Program-made: the position numbers and the translations under genes
The notes under the pieces: model-generated
The model's input: only the letters and a program-made list of their open reading frames with translations
The model's database searches: none
Told to the model about the DNA's origin: nothing
Assembly: GCA_022559845.1 (NCBI GenBank)
Contig: CM040117.1
Coordinates: 77,723,731 to 77,787,730 of the forward strand
Origin: Amorphophallus konjac
Taxonomy: Eukaryota > Streptophyta > Magnoliopsida > Alismatales > Araceae
Reading direction: 5' to 3'
Length of the DNA: 64,000 nucleotides
Part shown: piece after piece, positions 46,460-58,323 of the stretch
Layout: each line of letters begins with the position of its first letter
Position numbering within the stretch: position 1 is the first letter of the stretch

Positions 46460-46819
46460 ATGTTAAATTTAGGGTAGATTAGTCATTCTCTCTCCTACTC
46501 ACACTTCACTTTAGTTAAACATATCGAGGTTATGGTGAGGATATAACTATAACAATACGTGATATACCAGGGACATATGTGATGATAAAAATAGAATGAT
46601 AAATACAAATATAAATTTTATTGGGGTATAATTGTAAAAATACCTAATAAAAATTGGCCACGGCTGGAATGCACGCACGAAGGTCGTCGTATTTCTGTTC
46701 TTGGTCTCCTATGCTATGATGGATGGCTAGCATTCTATTTCATGGGTGTCACATCAAAAAACATTAATATGAGTTGAGTGGGTTATTCTTATTTGACATT
46801 TTTTTTCTTAACCGGAGTC

Positions 46820-47410
46820 GGATATAGTTAAAATGGATTAACTCATTTTAAGAAATAGGTGAAATGAGTTAACCGACTTCGATTAAGATTAGGGGTCAGG
46901 TGGGTCATCCTGAGTAGGCCACCTGCCTCTAACCTACTCCGTTATGAAACTAGCCATAAGGAAAGATATAAATTTTTTACGTACAAATGTTGGACATCAG
47001 CCAGCCGGCGGCCTTGGTCCAAGAATCCCAACGAGCGAGTTTGTGTTGACATCGGGCTCACCTGACCCAAGCAACGAGAGGGCTATACCAAGTTCGTCTA
47101 GGTGCCCTTCGATAATAGGATAGAGTTAAAGTGGATTAACTAATTTCTAAGAAATTGGTGAAATGAGTTAACCGACTCTGATTAGGATTAGGGGTCGGGT
47201 GGGTCATCCCGAGTAGGTCACCCGCCTCTAACCTACTCCGTTACGAAACTCGCCATAAGGAAAGATATAAATTTGCTACGTACAAACGTTGGACATCAGT
47301 CAGCCGACGGCCTTGGTCCAAGAATCCCAACGAGTGAGTTTGTGTTGACATCGGGCTCACCTGACCCAAGCAACGAGAGGGCTATACCAAGTTCGTCTAG
47401 GTGCCCTACC
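46820..47410. repeat. Tandem duplication, 299-bp period, two copies
   Basis: 46820-47118 and 47119-47410 are roughly 93 percent alike by eye. Shared phrases GGGTCATCC, GAAAGATATAAATTT, CCTTGGTCCAAGAATCCCAA and CAAGTTCGTCTAGGTGCCCT lie exactly 299 bp apart. Each copy has the short inverted pair GTGGATTAAC/GAGTTAAC. No coding function seen. Confidence 0.9.
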
Positions 47411-49827
47411 ATCATAGGGTAAGGGAGCGTACTCGACCTCTTGGGCCTGGGCGTGAATATGTTACCCGATCTCGATTAGCACGTCACCTTTTGTGAGAAG
47501 GGCACATGGGTCCCACTTTATCTCCCATCGATTTATTTTTAACGCTTATCCTATTCAAATATCGAAGTGACCCCCATCGAATGAACTAGGTTAGAACCCC
47601 ATGAGTTTACTTCATGTGTGGAGAGGAACGCTAGGGCATCCGATTAATATGAAGACTAGAGGCAACGATCTTACAATAAGTCATCTTCGTTAGCTTTCTA
47701 GAGATGGTGTGACATGACAAGAAATCCACTGGCCGCTCCCCTAATAACCTCCGTTTCCACAGCATCGAGGTTGCTGGGGATGTTGGCCTGATGCCACGTA
47801 CAGCCTTGAAGTGTGAAGACAATGCAATAAATAGTGAGCAGCTAATTAACATTGTGGTCGGCAATTTTGAGTCGCACACGAATTACGTAGGCTTCCTTTG
47901 ACGAATGATTGAACCCAACGACGACGACGACAACGACAACAAATAATAACAAAATTAAATTGGATGCAAACATGATAATGTCCGAGTTACATGGATTATA
48001 CACATTAATGAAAGCATTAGTGATAAAAAAACGTAGTCTTCCATACTCTCATTCAAATTAATATAAGCATTATTGGATAAAATATGATACAAATCACTTA
48101 GAATATTACATAGTAATGATTTATTTAAAATATGTATATATTCATTCTAAGTGTTTTAAGCTCCATCCCTAGGAATTGGAGCTAAACATCGAATTTCCTT
48201 CCAAAACCTATGCATTTACCATGTCTCAATTGCTAATTGCCTATTATTGTGAATCCATTAAAATGGTAAACGGTCAAAAACAAAGGAGAAAAAAAAGGAA
48301 CAAATGGGCATCCATCTCTTCTATGAAAAAGGAGACTTGGACACTTGCAAGGAACGCATACCCCGGGATCAAGATCGGATCGGCCGACCCAAAATCGACT
48401 CATATCTGTGGGATCAGCCGATCCAGCCCACTCTCAGACCGATCCTGGCTGAGTCAGGCCCACAGACCCGATTGAACATAGGCATGTCCATAAAATTTCT
48501 AAAAAACTTCAATTTTTTTTGAAAAAATGAAAACATTACTGTAACATGGTTAGTTATCAAATTTAATGTGAAATAGTTGACGTACTCAAATGATGTAAGG
48601 ATTGCATGGAATAGCTACCTTTCATTCTTGGAGCCAAACATTGAAAGAGTTTTCTACATATTGTACATAGTCATTCCATGACATGTACATGGCTATTTCG
48701 ACGGGAAACGTCGGTCGGTGACCGCGGCGAGAAGGGGGAATAAAATAACAAAGGAAAATGGGGAAGTTTATGTTATATCGGGGGTATTTTCCTTTGCAAC
48801 CATATGTTTCTCACGGCAGTACCATGCACTCGCCTTTTACGGAAAGTCGAGAGGGGTTAACTTGGCACGAGAGGTTTTCGGGAGTGAGTGAAGAATAGTA
48901 ATGGCATGTGAAAATAGAGTGGTTGCTCATTCTGGGGAATGGAACCAAGGTAACTGGGTCACTTGGCAGGGTGCGGGCATACCAGTCGACCTCTTGACAA
49001 TCACCTATGGAACCAAATTTTGACCGGGGAAACGTCGCCAGGACGCGGCACATGGGCACGAGGACGTTGGGCAGCACGTGGAGAGAATGAGGTTCCACAG
49101 GTACGAGTGTGCAGGCGATTGCGGGGATTCGTGTACAAGACGTCTTTTCCCACCGACCGCAAGCAACCGATGTTTGTTTTACATCGGATTGAATTCGAAC
49201 ACCTTTGTTCTATGCTGAAGGAGGGCCTGGATATTTCTGAAGCCATGGATAGAGGACCGGGCATACCCTGCAACCATAGGGTGACCGTCGCACTCGACTG
49301 GGAGGGTTAGTTAACTGGAGTCTGGGAGACTGGTCACACATTGGCTGGTGTGGAGGTGAGACTGAGACCCGGGTACGGGTATGCATAGACAACTGGTTTA
49401 TTTCTTTATAGATGCCATGCAAGCTTTACAAGTGGGCCTAAAGGCCAAAATACATCTGGTGCAAGCCACGGGATAATTCCAACACGTGGGTGTGGACACC
49501 TGAAATTCGCCATCAAAAGCGTTAAGCCCCTCCGAGCCAAACAAGGGCAACGGAGGATGGAAAGAAGAAGTACGTCGACGCAACCCCTGGCTGCGTCGGC
49601 GCACACATACCGACGCATGTAAGAAAAAAAATAAAATGAAGAAAACAAAAAAAAGAGAAAGAAAAGGGGGTGGGAGTGAATCGGCGGCCTCCCCCCCATT
49701 GATCTGGCGTGGCCTCCCCATTGAACCGGTGCCATAAGAAGACAAAAAGAAGTAGAGCGAAAATGGGAAAAGGAAAAAAGGGGAAAAAGGAAAGGAGAGG
49801 GTGGTGGAGTAGTGAATCGGCGGCTTT
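47411..49827. other. Unassigned DNA between fold-back element 2 and element D
   Basis: No recognisable gene. A short GAC/AAC microsatellite lies near 47917-47950. A frame of 115 codons at 48963-49310 has no motif or homology I recognise. The last 400 bp (49400-49827) are pyrimidine- and purine-rich and hold the insertion point of D. Confidence 0.4.
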
Positions 49828-50203
49828 TGTAACACGGAATGGAGGATCTAGAGGAGGGTGAATAGATCCTTGAGCAATTAAAAATTTAGAAAGAGCCACC
49901 TAACAATCTAGCAGACCAGAAATACCAGAAAACCCACAGATCTAACAGATGCTAATTAAAATTCAAACAATCAACTGTCCTGAGCATACATCCATCAATT
50001 AGAAACACACCACAGAAGATAAGTCATTCAGACTGATACAAGGCGGAGGTTCAGGTCCCGAAACACTCCTCACGCAAAGTGTGTAAACACACCTTTTTAT
50101 ATACCAGTTCAGAGGAACTTAATCTTGTAGATGACTATTCTATAAATGCAGATATGACATAATATAGCCACACACATTCAAACTAATGTGCTAAGGATTT
50201 TTA

Positions 50204-50242
50204 GGTGGTTCGGTCACCGTTCACGGCTGACCTACGTCCACC
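50204..50242 (-). other. Conserved GGTGG...CCACC hairpin in D leader
   Basis: GGTGG and CCACC enclose ACGTA, a stem GGTCA/TGACC and CGAA, the same outline as C, B and E with different stem letters. Confidence 0.75.
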
Positions 50243-50768
50243 CCTTTCTCTTCCAGAGCAAGGCTTCACTATGTGCGAAATCAACACACACACCAAGGGA
50301 AAATAATCCCTTACAAAAGTTTCCTTACAGCTTGCCAACACAGAGCAATTATCCAGCTCTAAAGAATCCGCTGCCTAACAGCTTGTAGAAATCAGATCTT
50401 TGCTTTAACAAGCAAGATCTAAAAAACACTGTCTCCAAACGGAGCACAGTTCACAATACAGTTTGCAAGTAAAAAGAAAGAACTAAAAACAAAAGAGAAA
50501 CGCAGATCAAGATTAGAGATTTCTCCCCCAAGGATGATGTTGACCCGATCTGACTTGTAGATTGTTCCTCAATGGGAGGGAACAATCTGGACTCCTTCTT
50601 TTAGATCAGCAACTTGATCTTCCGCACCTGTGCGATCTGGATCTGCAATTCTTTCCCTAAATTTTAAGCCATGCTCTCTGCATCATTCTTCCCGCGCTCT
50701 ATCTTTCCACTTGAATTCGTTCTAGTTGCTCTCTCTTTTTCATTCTTTTTCACTTCACAGCAGAAACC

Positions 50769-50777
50769 CTTTTTATA
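50769..50777 (-). promoter_or_regulatory. TATA box of D 3' LTR
   Basis: TATAAAAAG on the minus strand, about 190 bp downstream of the last palindrome. Confidence 0.65.
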
Positions 50778-50964
50778 GCGAATCCGCGAGATCTGGAATA
50801 TTTCTGTGGGCCCCTTGAGTTAGAGGCGATTAGGATAGGAATCTTCAGCTCAATTTGGTCTCCGAAGAATATTCTTCCACGTGCTCATAGAGTTCATCAT
50901 CCAATAATTAAATCCACGTGAGGGTGAATAACTTGATTTGGGGATTTTACTTTGCTGCCGGTTT

Positions 50965-51216
50965 AACTCGACTTGAGCCTTTGTCAAGTCGACTTGAATT
51001 TGATCTTGGGTGAAGGCAGCTTCTAGAAGATACCTTAAGTTGACTTGTCTGAGACTCTAGTTGACTTGAGGTCAGTCGCCTCATGAACTGGCTTCTGGAT
51101 TGTCAGGCAACTCGAGTTGGCCGAGCCTTAACTCGAGTTGGAGCAGACTCCTGAACAACGTGGCTTCTGTGAGCAGGCCATAACTTGACTTGATGAAAAC
51201 AAAAACTCGAGTTGGG
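50965..51216. repeat. Eight AAGTCGACTT/AACTCGAGTT palindromes in D U3
   Basis: Examples: AACTCGACTTGAG (50965), AAGTCGACTTGA (50986), AACTCGAGTTGG (about 51110, 51129 and 51204). Decayed copies read AAGTTGACTTG. Confidence 0.85.
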
Positions 51217-51431
51217 ATTAGCTTTAGTCTTGGCAGCAACTGCATAAAGACATTCAAATGATTTCCTTTGCTCTTCAAATTTATTTCACTTCTTTGTTAT
51301 ATTATCTTCCTGCTGAGCTTGAGTTCTTTGGGTCAATGCCTTCTTGTGCTTGGCATACTTTGGGCTCTTGTACCTATTCAGCATAAACACTTAGCTATTC
51401 ACTTAATTATTAACTCAATGGTATATAGCTT

Positions 51432-51481
51432 GGCATCATCAAAATTTAGGGCACAACATTCTCCCCCTTTTTAATGATGAC
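51432..51481 (-). promoter_or_regulatory. Polypurine tract of D within a stem-loop
   Basis: AAAAAGGGGGAGAA on the minus strand abuts the LTR. Flanking arms are GTCATCATTAAAA (51481-51469) and TTTTGATGATGCC (51444-51432). Confidence 0.75.
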
Positions 51482-51758
51482 AACTATATATCATTGTGTA
51501 TTGAATTGTTATGGTGCACATGCAAGTGTTATGGGTATGAATTCACTTAACAGATGATGCAAGGAGGTCATTGAATATTCACATACAAACCATATAGACT
51601 CATATGTGCCAATCAAAAATACATTCAGATTCACATCCAAACCATAAATCCATTCTTCATGTCATTCAACAAAAAGAAGTCATACAAATACATTCAGAGT
51701 CATGTTTTTAATAGTAACATCCAGACAATGATTCCTTTTCTCTCCTCCTTTGTCATCA

Positions 51759-52390
51759 TTAAAAAGAGCTTTTATGTTCACTTAAAGAAGATGAAGGATC
51801 TACAGGAGGTGGCCTAGGTGCAGTCCATATTTGTTGAAGTTCCTGAACAATGGAAGTCAGTCTATTAGATGCATTCCTTAAGGGGGTGATGAGATTTGAG
51901 GTTCTGCTATCAACCAACAAGGTTAAGTTGTCAATCTTAGCATGTAGTAATTGAAGTGATTCCCCCACAAGATGAAGCTGAACTGAATTATCATCAGATT
52001 TAACCTGAAGAATCATGATCATTTCTCCAGCTTGAACACATACCAGCTGAATGGACTGAATGAGCTTGTGAAAATTTCTTTCTGATTGCTCCTTACTCCT
52101 CTGAAATTTTGCCCATCTGCTGTGTAGTCTGTCTTCAAGATGCTGAATCTTTTAAGTGAAGCTAGTAGAAAGAGCAGCAAATTGAGCTGTTAAAAATTGG
52201 TATAGCTCAGAAGTGGAGGTGGAGGTATGTGACTGGGGAGGATTCTGAGAAGTGCTAGCAGTCTCTGACTGAGGTCTAGTTGGAGAGGTAGGAGGTGGAG
52301 TTTGTTGCCTGCCAAAGGGTTGGAACTTTGTAAGGGCAAGTGAATGAGGTGGAGAAGACCTTCCCTCAGCCTCAATTTGATATGGAGTTT
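51759..52390 (-). pseudogene. C-terminal part of the extra gene of D
   Basis: A minus-strand frame holds a Pro/Thr/Ser-rich segment (FQPFGRQQTPPPTSPTRPQS) followed by a coiled coil (LYQFLTAQFAALSTSF, a stop near 52155, then EDRLHSRWAKFQRSKEQSER, SLQLLHAKIDNLTLLVDSRT) and a Pro-rich tail ending at 51759. Layout matches the C-terminus of the B extra gene and that of E. The N-terminal part is not found; inserted DNA lies upstream (52391-53400). Confidence 0.6.
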
Positions 52391-53400
52391 AGGTTAGAGG
52401 TGGGCTAACTCAATCTGATTAAAGTAGTCTGGAGTTAACTCATTTTTAGTTTAATAGGAGGATAGTTAATCTGATAGTAAAGAGGTGGGTTAATCCACTT
52501 TTAATCTAGTGTGATTTGATAAGTAGTAGGTTAACCTGGTAATGATGACAAATAAAATATTATATTTATATATCTTTTTAATTTATGTTAATATTAAATT
52601 ATTTTACTATATGTTACAAATTAAATATATCATAAAAATAAAAATATTTTTGATAAATATCATCATTATTATTTTTTATAAAAAATATCAATAATGTCAC
52701 TAATTAAAATTTATAAGTCTACAATAACATTAATCACGAATTTGAAAAAGTCTAAAAAATTTTAAAAAATTTTTAAAAATAATCTCCACGATCTTCGAAA
52801 AATGCACAACGCATCTATAACATTCCGGAGGTAGAAAACACAGCGGTTCGTCCTACACGGGGTTCCACAGGCTAATCAGTCAAAAAGTCGAGTAAATCGT
52901 AAAACGTACTCTAGAGCCCACAAAAGCGATCCGAAACCTACGGATCCTGATCTGAAAAATATCTAAAAAAATCTGAGACATCACATTCTATATGATAATT
53001 ATATTTTTATAATTATATTTTTTAATAAATATATATATAGAAATATTTTAAGATTTGAAAATTCTAAAAAATAAAAAAAATCATCCTCATGATTCTCGAA
53101 AAATGCACAATGCACCTATAACATTCCGGAGCTAGAAAACATAGCGATTCATCCAGTGGGGATGATTAAAATGCCGGTGGCCAGGAGTTTGGAGAGAGTA
53201 GCTAGAGATGAGTGCAGGTCTCCGAAAATGGAGAGGATGGAGAGATTAGGGCAGAGAGTGGCTAGAGAAGAGAGCTGAGAGGATGAACTCGAGTTAACGG
53301 AACTTGAGTGCTTTAAGTAGGTAAAGCGAATGAGTAAAAGTAGGGGCAATTGTGACATTTTTAAATATCAAATGAAAGTGACCAAAGAATAAGCAGTTAA
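52391..53400. mobile_element. Inserted DNA in D with fragments of a Ty3 LTR
   Basis: AT-rich DNA. On the minus strand a Ty3-type LTR start TGTGATGTCTCAGA lies at 52985 and continues to about 52760 with the phrases seen in G and F (GGGGTTCCACAGG, ATCCG). A 60-bp part of it (about 52798-52858) recurs at about 53098-53158, so two truncated copies are likely. Ends are not defined. Confidence 0.5.
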
Positions 53401-54932
53401 CCTCCATCAGAAATACATAGCTCAAGGATTTTATTTAATTGAAACAATTTTGTTTCTTGAGGCAATTCATTAATGACCCTTATTGGGTTAACTAGTTTTT
53501 AACATATTATCCCAAAAACTTGACATTAATTATCTTCAAAAATGGTGCATGTATATTTAATAGAAATAAAGCAGCATGTACAACATTGTCCCTTTTCTTT
53601 TCTTCCGGTCTTTACTTTTCAATTTCTTAGTGACCCCTTAGGAAAAAGTTTAGCTGGTATTGAAGGTAAACACCTTAAGGTTCTATAGTGGCCTTGGGTC
53701 AACCATATTATTTTATTTTTTTATTTTTTTACAATTTTCATTTTCTTTGAGCATTCAGGTTTAGCACATACCTTTTTGCACAAGGAAACATACTTTTTAC
53801 ACGCCAGAGTCCCCAGTTACTCGGTATGGATTACCATCATGCTTCTTTTGCACTTTTGATTGAACAGAGTTAACTGGTATATCATGACTTGCAAATCTCA
53901 TCACTTCTTTGGTGAAGGACTGTAGTTTCTCAATACTCAGTCATTGCTCTGCCAGTTTTGGAATTTTTCATGGCGTATTCCCTCGACGTTTGATAGTCCC
54001 ATTTGATGTCTAAGGTCAATACCCAGATTGAAATTATTCAGTTGAGGAAGTCACAATTACTTTTGATTTTCAGACTATTTGAAAAGTTAGGAACTTGTCT
54101 TATGGGGCTGTTGTAAAACTATTCCATACACAAAGCTCACATTCCCAAGATTCTTAACCCTAAATTTTAAAAGTTTATATGTTCCAAACCATCAACCTAG
54201 TTTGGGTCGTCTGTGAAGACTGAAATGTCTCGTAGAGCCAATTGCTTCAATATAGCCTCCCCCTGAAATTATACATTTGTGGTGAATTTAACTTTATTCA
54301 TTGAATATCATAATTTATAGCACATTGGATTATGTGCTCAAAGGATATTTGTAGTGACTTAAAAATGAATAGCTGAATGAGAAAGAGCAGTGAGAAGGTT
54401 CTTTGAATGTACAGAACGCTTAAGTCGACTTGAGGAAGATTTAAGTCGACTTGAGAACTAATCCAGAACTTGGGTCTGACAAACTGGTCTCCCAACTCGA
54501 CTTGGATGATCTTCAACTCGACTTGGCTGATTATCCAGAGACTGGTTTCTCACAATCTGACTTCTCAACTAGACTCAGGATTCTGCCAACTCGACTTAGA
54601 CCACTATCCAGAACAACTTTTCAGATCTTTTCAATGGTGAACCAACTATGATTGACTTCATCATCAATTTAAGTTGGAATCTCATCAAACTTCCTAACAG
54701 CCTCTAATTCCCTCTGACCTTATTGCTTAAGAAAAAAATACTCCCCCTCAACAAAAGCACTTATTTATAACCCAACAATTTATTGAAAACAAATTAAAAA
54801 CTATGCACTGCTATCTTATTTATGACTTTCGAAACATGATGAACATAATAGCAAGCTCCCCCTCAATTTTGTAAATGCATACCATTCAACACAATCAATG
54901 TTTATTCAAAAGAACAGATAAATTGCAATCTA
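53401..54932 (-). other. 3' noncoding region of D with palindromes and TATA box
   Basis: It follows RNase H. Six palindrome copies (AAGTCGACTT, AACTCGACTTGG) lie at 54422-54602. TATAAAT on the minus strand (54319-54313) follows about 100 bp downstream. GAGTAACTGGGGACTC (minus, near 53826-53811) matches the duplicated block of C. Several CCCCCTC (AGGGGGAG on minus) runs occur. No coding frame. Confidence 0.6.
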
Positions 54933-55319
54933 TCAAGCATGACTCTCCTGAAATCTACATAAGCCCAGTTCCCTTCTTAAAGATGAGAATCTTTCATTGC
55001 ACAGGGGTTTTGTAAAAATATCTGTAATTTGTTTCAGAGATTCAACAAAATGAAGTTCAAAGTTTTTCTTATTCACTTCATCTCGAAGAAAGTGATGTCT
55101 GATTTCTATATGCTTAGTCCTCGAATGCTGGATGAGGTTTTTTGTTAGATTAATGGCGCTCGTGTTATCACACAGTATGGGTACGCATCCAAGATCTATT
55201 TGATAATCTTGGAGCTGATGTTCGATCCACAACACTTGAGTCCCACAGCTCTCCGCAGCGACGTATTCGGCCTCTGCAGTAGAGAGTGAGACTGAGTGTT
55301 ACTTTTTGGAGGCCCAAGA
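54933..55319 (-). pseudogene. pol: RNase H end of D
   Basis: [49 protein letters not shown] and [12 protein letters not shown] TDIFTKPLCNERF mark the C-terminus of copia RNase H. The frame upstream of 55235 reads [12 protein letters not shown]. It is separated from the rest by F, with the duplication CAAGA at 55315-55319 and 58324-58328. Confidence 0.85.
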
Positions 55320-56777
55320 TGTGGCGACCCGGATCCCGGATACCAGGTATACCCGGTAGGACTACCGAATACACGTGATACCACTTGGAACCCGTGAGGC
55401 CTCCCAAGAGCGGTAAAGCTCCGAAGGGAAAAAGGATTGTCGTGTAGTATATTGAACTGACAGATATAACAGCAAGCAATTAAATTTCATTAGAACGGGC
55501 TGCTAAAGTAGCAGAAATAAAATTACATTTTTAATAACAGATTTTAAACAATTATATACCAGAGTCAAGTCCAAAGCTAAAGACAGCAGTCTAGTAGTAC
55601 AGTCGACAGAGAGAAGAGACGTACCAAGAAGTCGGGGGAAGCCCGACAGGGGTACCAGCTGGCAGCTACAACTTGAACTCCAGGATCCACGGAAGCAGAA
55701 CGAACACATCACCCCACCTGAAAAGTAGGGGTGAGCCTCGTGTCACTGGCTCAGTAGGGGTCACGCGGATCCCCACTGAAAGACACGCAGTAACACGGAA
55801 CAACAGGAACAGCAACGAGGAGCAGCACTAGAAAGCTATAAAAGAAAGGGAAGCAGGAGTAGGGAACAGGTAAGGACGAGGGGAATAACCCGAACAGGCA
55901 AGCAGGCCAAGAAAGGGAAAGAGGAGTAAGGAGCAACGAGGAAAAAGGGGAAAAACCACGCACAAACGCCCCAACCTACACCTACAACAGGCATGCAAAA
56001 GAAAGTCTAGAAAAGACCTAGACAGGCACAGACCTCGAGTACAGCCACGGAAAGGCCAACCCGGACAGGTCACAACACAGGAAGAGCACGGGAGTTGCGC
56101 GCCACGCGACGGAAAACCCCCGCACTGGAAGAACGGCCAGATGTGTCCACTGACGTCTTACACTGCACCAGAACACCCACCACAAGTGTCCCGACCACCC
56201 GCCAAGCGCGACCAACACGGACAAGGCCGAGTCGCAGACCCACATGGAAACACAGGTACAAGTACTAGTCAGGGTCACGCCCGTCGGCGTCAGTCCTCAG
56301 CCCCTGACCACGTGTGCACACACCGGCTCCTGCCTAGAGCCAGGCCTCTAGCTAGTTTTCTCCCCCCGTAGGACGCTACGGTAACCGCAGGAACCGACGG
56401 AAACTAGCTTACAAACCGTATATTGGGGTCACCTTTCGACTGCTGGACGTCTAGGGCAACGAGAAGAGGAAGCTCGAAACACGGCACTGAAGTACAGACA
56501 GTCGAACGTGCACTGTCATCCGTACCTCAAACACCAAAGGCAGCACAAGAAACTACCGACAGACTCGGAAATGTAGTCTTAGCCTTCCTAGGAGCATCGA
56601 CCGATGTCCACGGGGAAAGCGGCCAGACCACGGGAGCGACAAACATCACCCTAACATAGACAGACACACACACACACAGACACGCCACAAAACAACCCCT
56701 AACGTCACCTAAGATAGACCCACAACACACGACAGCACACCTAAAAGCCCAACGGCCATCACGGCCACAACAGGACT

Positions 56778-57340
56778 GTAACGGCCTAGCACATGCATGT
56801 TACACAGGCCTAACGCACCGGGGCGGGCGCGTCAGAGACAACAGGCACAAAGATAGAACACGAACCACGTAACGCACTAGGGCAGGCGCGTTACAACAGA
56901 CTAACGCACGAGCACAGACGCGTTACGCCCACCTAACGCGTGAGGACAGGCACGTTACGCCAACCGACCCAAAACTGAAACTCGGACAAACAGCATGTAA
57001 CGGTCCACGGCGGACGCGTTACAGCACTATGACGCAAGGGGGCAGGGCCGTTAGAGATAGCCGACGCAGCCACCCAACACAACTAAAACAGAGTGTAACG
57101 GCCTGGGGCAGGCGCGTGACACAAACCTGACGCACCAGGGCGGGCGCGTAAGAGGAACCGACTCACCCAAAATGCTAGACGTGACGCATCACCCCGGACG
57201 CGTCAGAGAGCTGTGACGCGCCTCCCCTGGGCCGTCACACTCCCAAAACCACGAAGAACTAAAAACGCCCAGACGCTGTGACGGTCTATCGTAGGGCCGT
57301 CAGGGACATGTGACGGTCTTTGAAACGACTGCTACACCGG
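56778..57340. repeat. About 14 hairpin motifs of TAACGC/GCGTTA type in F
   Basis: Units about 25 bp long every 30-45 bp: for example TAACGC with GCGTTA, TGACGC with GCGTCA, TGACGG with CCGTCA. The centre is often GGGGCAGGC or GGGCGGGC. It is the same pattern as in X and G with other stem letters. Confidence 0.8.
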
Positions 57341-58035
57341 TCACGGAGGGAAAACAGTGGAAATGCCAAATTGGGCCGTTCCACGCCCCATTCACGTCAA
57401 AGCGCAGGGGAAACAGATCTAGATGACGAAAAACAACTCTAGGAGGCTCAAAAGCCCACATACAAGCCCTAAAACGAGAGATTGGGGTGATTTAGGCAAA
57501 TCGACCCTAAATGGGTCACCGAGGTTCCTGGACTCCTACCGGCCTCGAATGACAACTGATCGACACGAAACTTACGTGAATGGGATCCAGACATCCCAAC
57601 GGTCAGTTTGACACTAACCACATCACAAATGGTTGCCATTTTTCGGTGAACCCTGAAAACCCCAAAAACTATGGTATTCACTAAATCGGCCCGATCTCCC
57701 CCGATCGAGCACCAAACAACGCATAGAAGCAGGGAAAACGTGCAGAAGGAAGTGGCGGTCCATCTCCCTACCTCCACCGAAGAAACCGTGCCCCGAAGGG
57801 ACTAAACCATGCCGAAAACCACCGAATCATGAACGACGCCCTCTCGGAATCCACCGAGGGATCGCGCCAGCCACGCTCCATCCGCTGCTCCTTCCCGCGA
57901 ACCGATCACTCGAGCACGTCCACGCCTCAGCCAGCTCCGCAATGGTGCGCGCCCCGCACCGAACGGACCAGAGACGGGAGAGAACGGAGTGAGATAGCGT
58001 GAAGTTGAAAATGAGCAGGAGAGATAGTGGAATTG

Positions 58036-58043
58036 AATTTATA
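58036..58043 (-). promoter_or_regulatory. TATA box of F
   Basis: TATAAATT on the minus strand, about 280 bp into the LTR. Confidence 0.5.
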
Positions 58044-58323
58044 GAAAGAATTTAGGAAATTTTCCTAATTTCTGAAAAAACTGATTTTTGGCCCTATCTC
58101 AGAAAAATACACAAAAATAGCCAAAACGACCGGCTCGAAGAGCACATCGTCGCTGTATCGTCCACGAGTCGATGAAGTGAGAGATAAACTCACCACAGGG
58201 TTCCGTAACTAGTACGAGAGAAAAACCCACACGGATCGTAAAACTCAACTCGGGATCTACAAAAGCGATCCGAAACTCTCCGAAAAGGATCCGAAAGACC
58301 CAATAAAGATCCAGGACATTACA

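Larger units (their letters stand above)
36205..46680. mobile_element. Fold-back element 2, split by element B
   Basis: The left arm (about 36205-36420) and the right arm (about 46470-46680) are inverted copies. Matching blocks are ACAAYTATACCCC, TTTATATTT, and TATTGTTRTRGTTATAYCTC. Inside the arms come a GA microsatellite (36433-36475), C-rich DNA (36540-36697 and 46337-46380) and a CA/GA microsatellite (46402-46459). Element B sits in the C-rich part. Without B it would be about 840 bp, built like fold-back element 1. Confidence 0.5.
49828..51458 (-). mobile_element. 3' LTR of D
   Basis: On the minus strand it opens TGTTGTGCCC and closes near CGTGTTACA, 1631 bp. Palindromes AACTCGAGTT/AAGTCGACTT lie at 50965-51216, TATAAAAAG at 50777-50769, and the conserved hairpin at 50242-50204 with inner stem GGTCA/TGACC. 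The outer end is set by comparison with C and E and is approximate. Confidence 0.8.
55320..58323 (-). mobile_element. Element F: Ty3-type solo LTR
   Basis: 3004 bp flanked by perfect duplications CAAGA. On the minus strand it opens TGTAATGTCCTGG and closes with CGGGTCGCCACA, close in style to the G LTR (TGTAATATCCCAG...). It has a TATA box at 58043-58036 and an array of hairpin motifs at 56778-57340. Neither internal DNA nor a second LTR is present, so it is a solo LTR. Its interior open frames have no recognised domain. Confidence 0.88.

Noticed and set aside
48963..49310. 115-codon plus-strand frame
   Set aside because: No motif, no codon pattern and no neighbours that support a gene.
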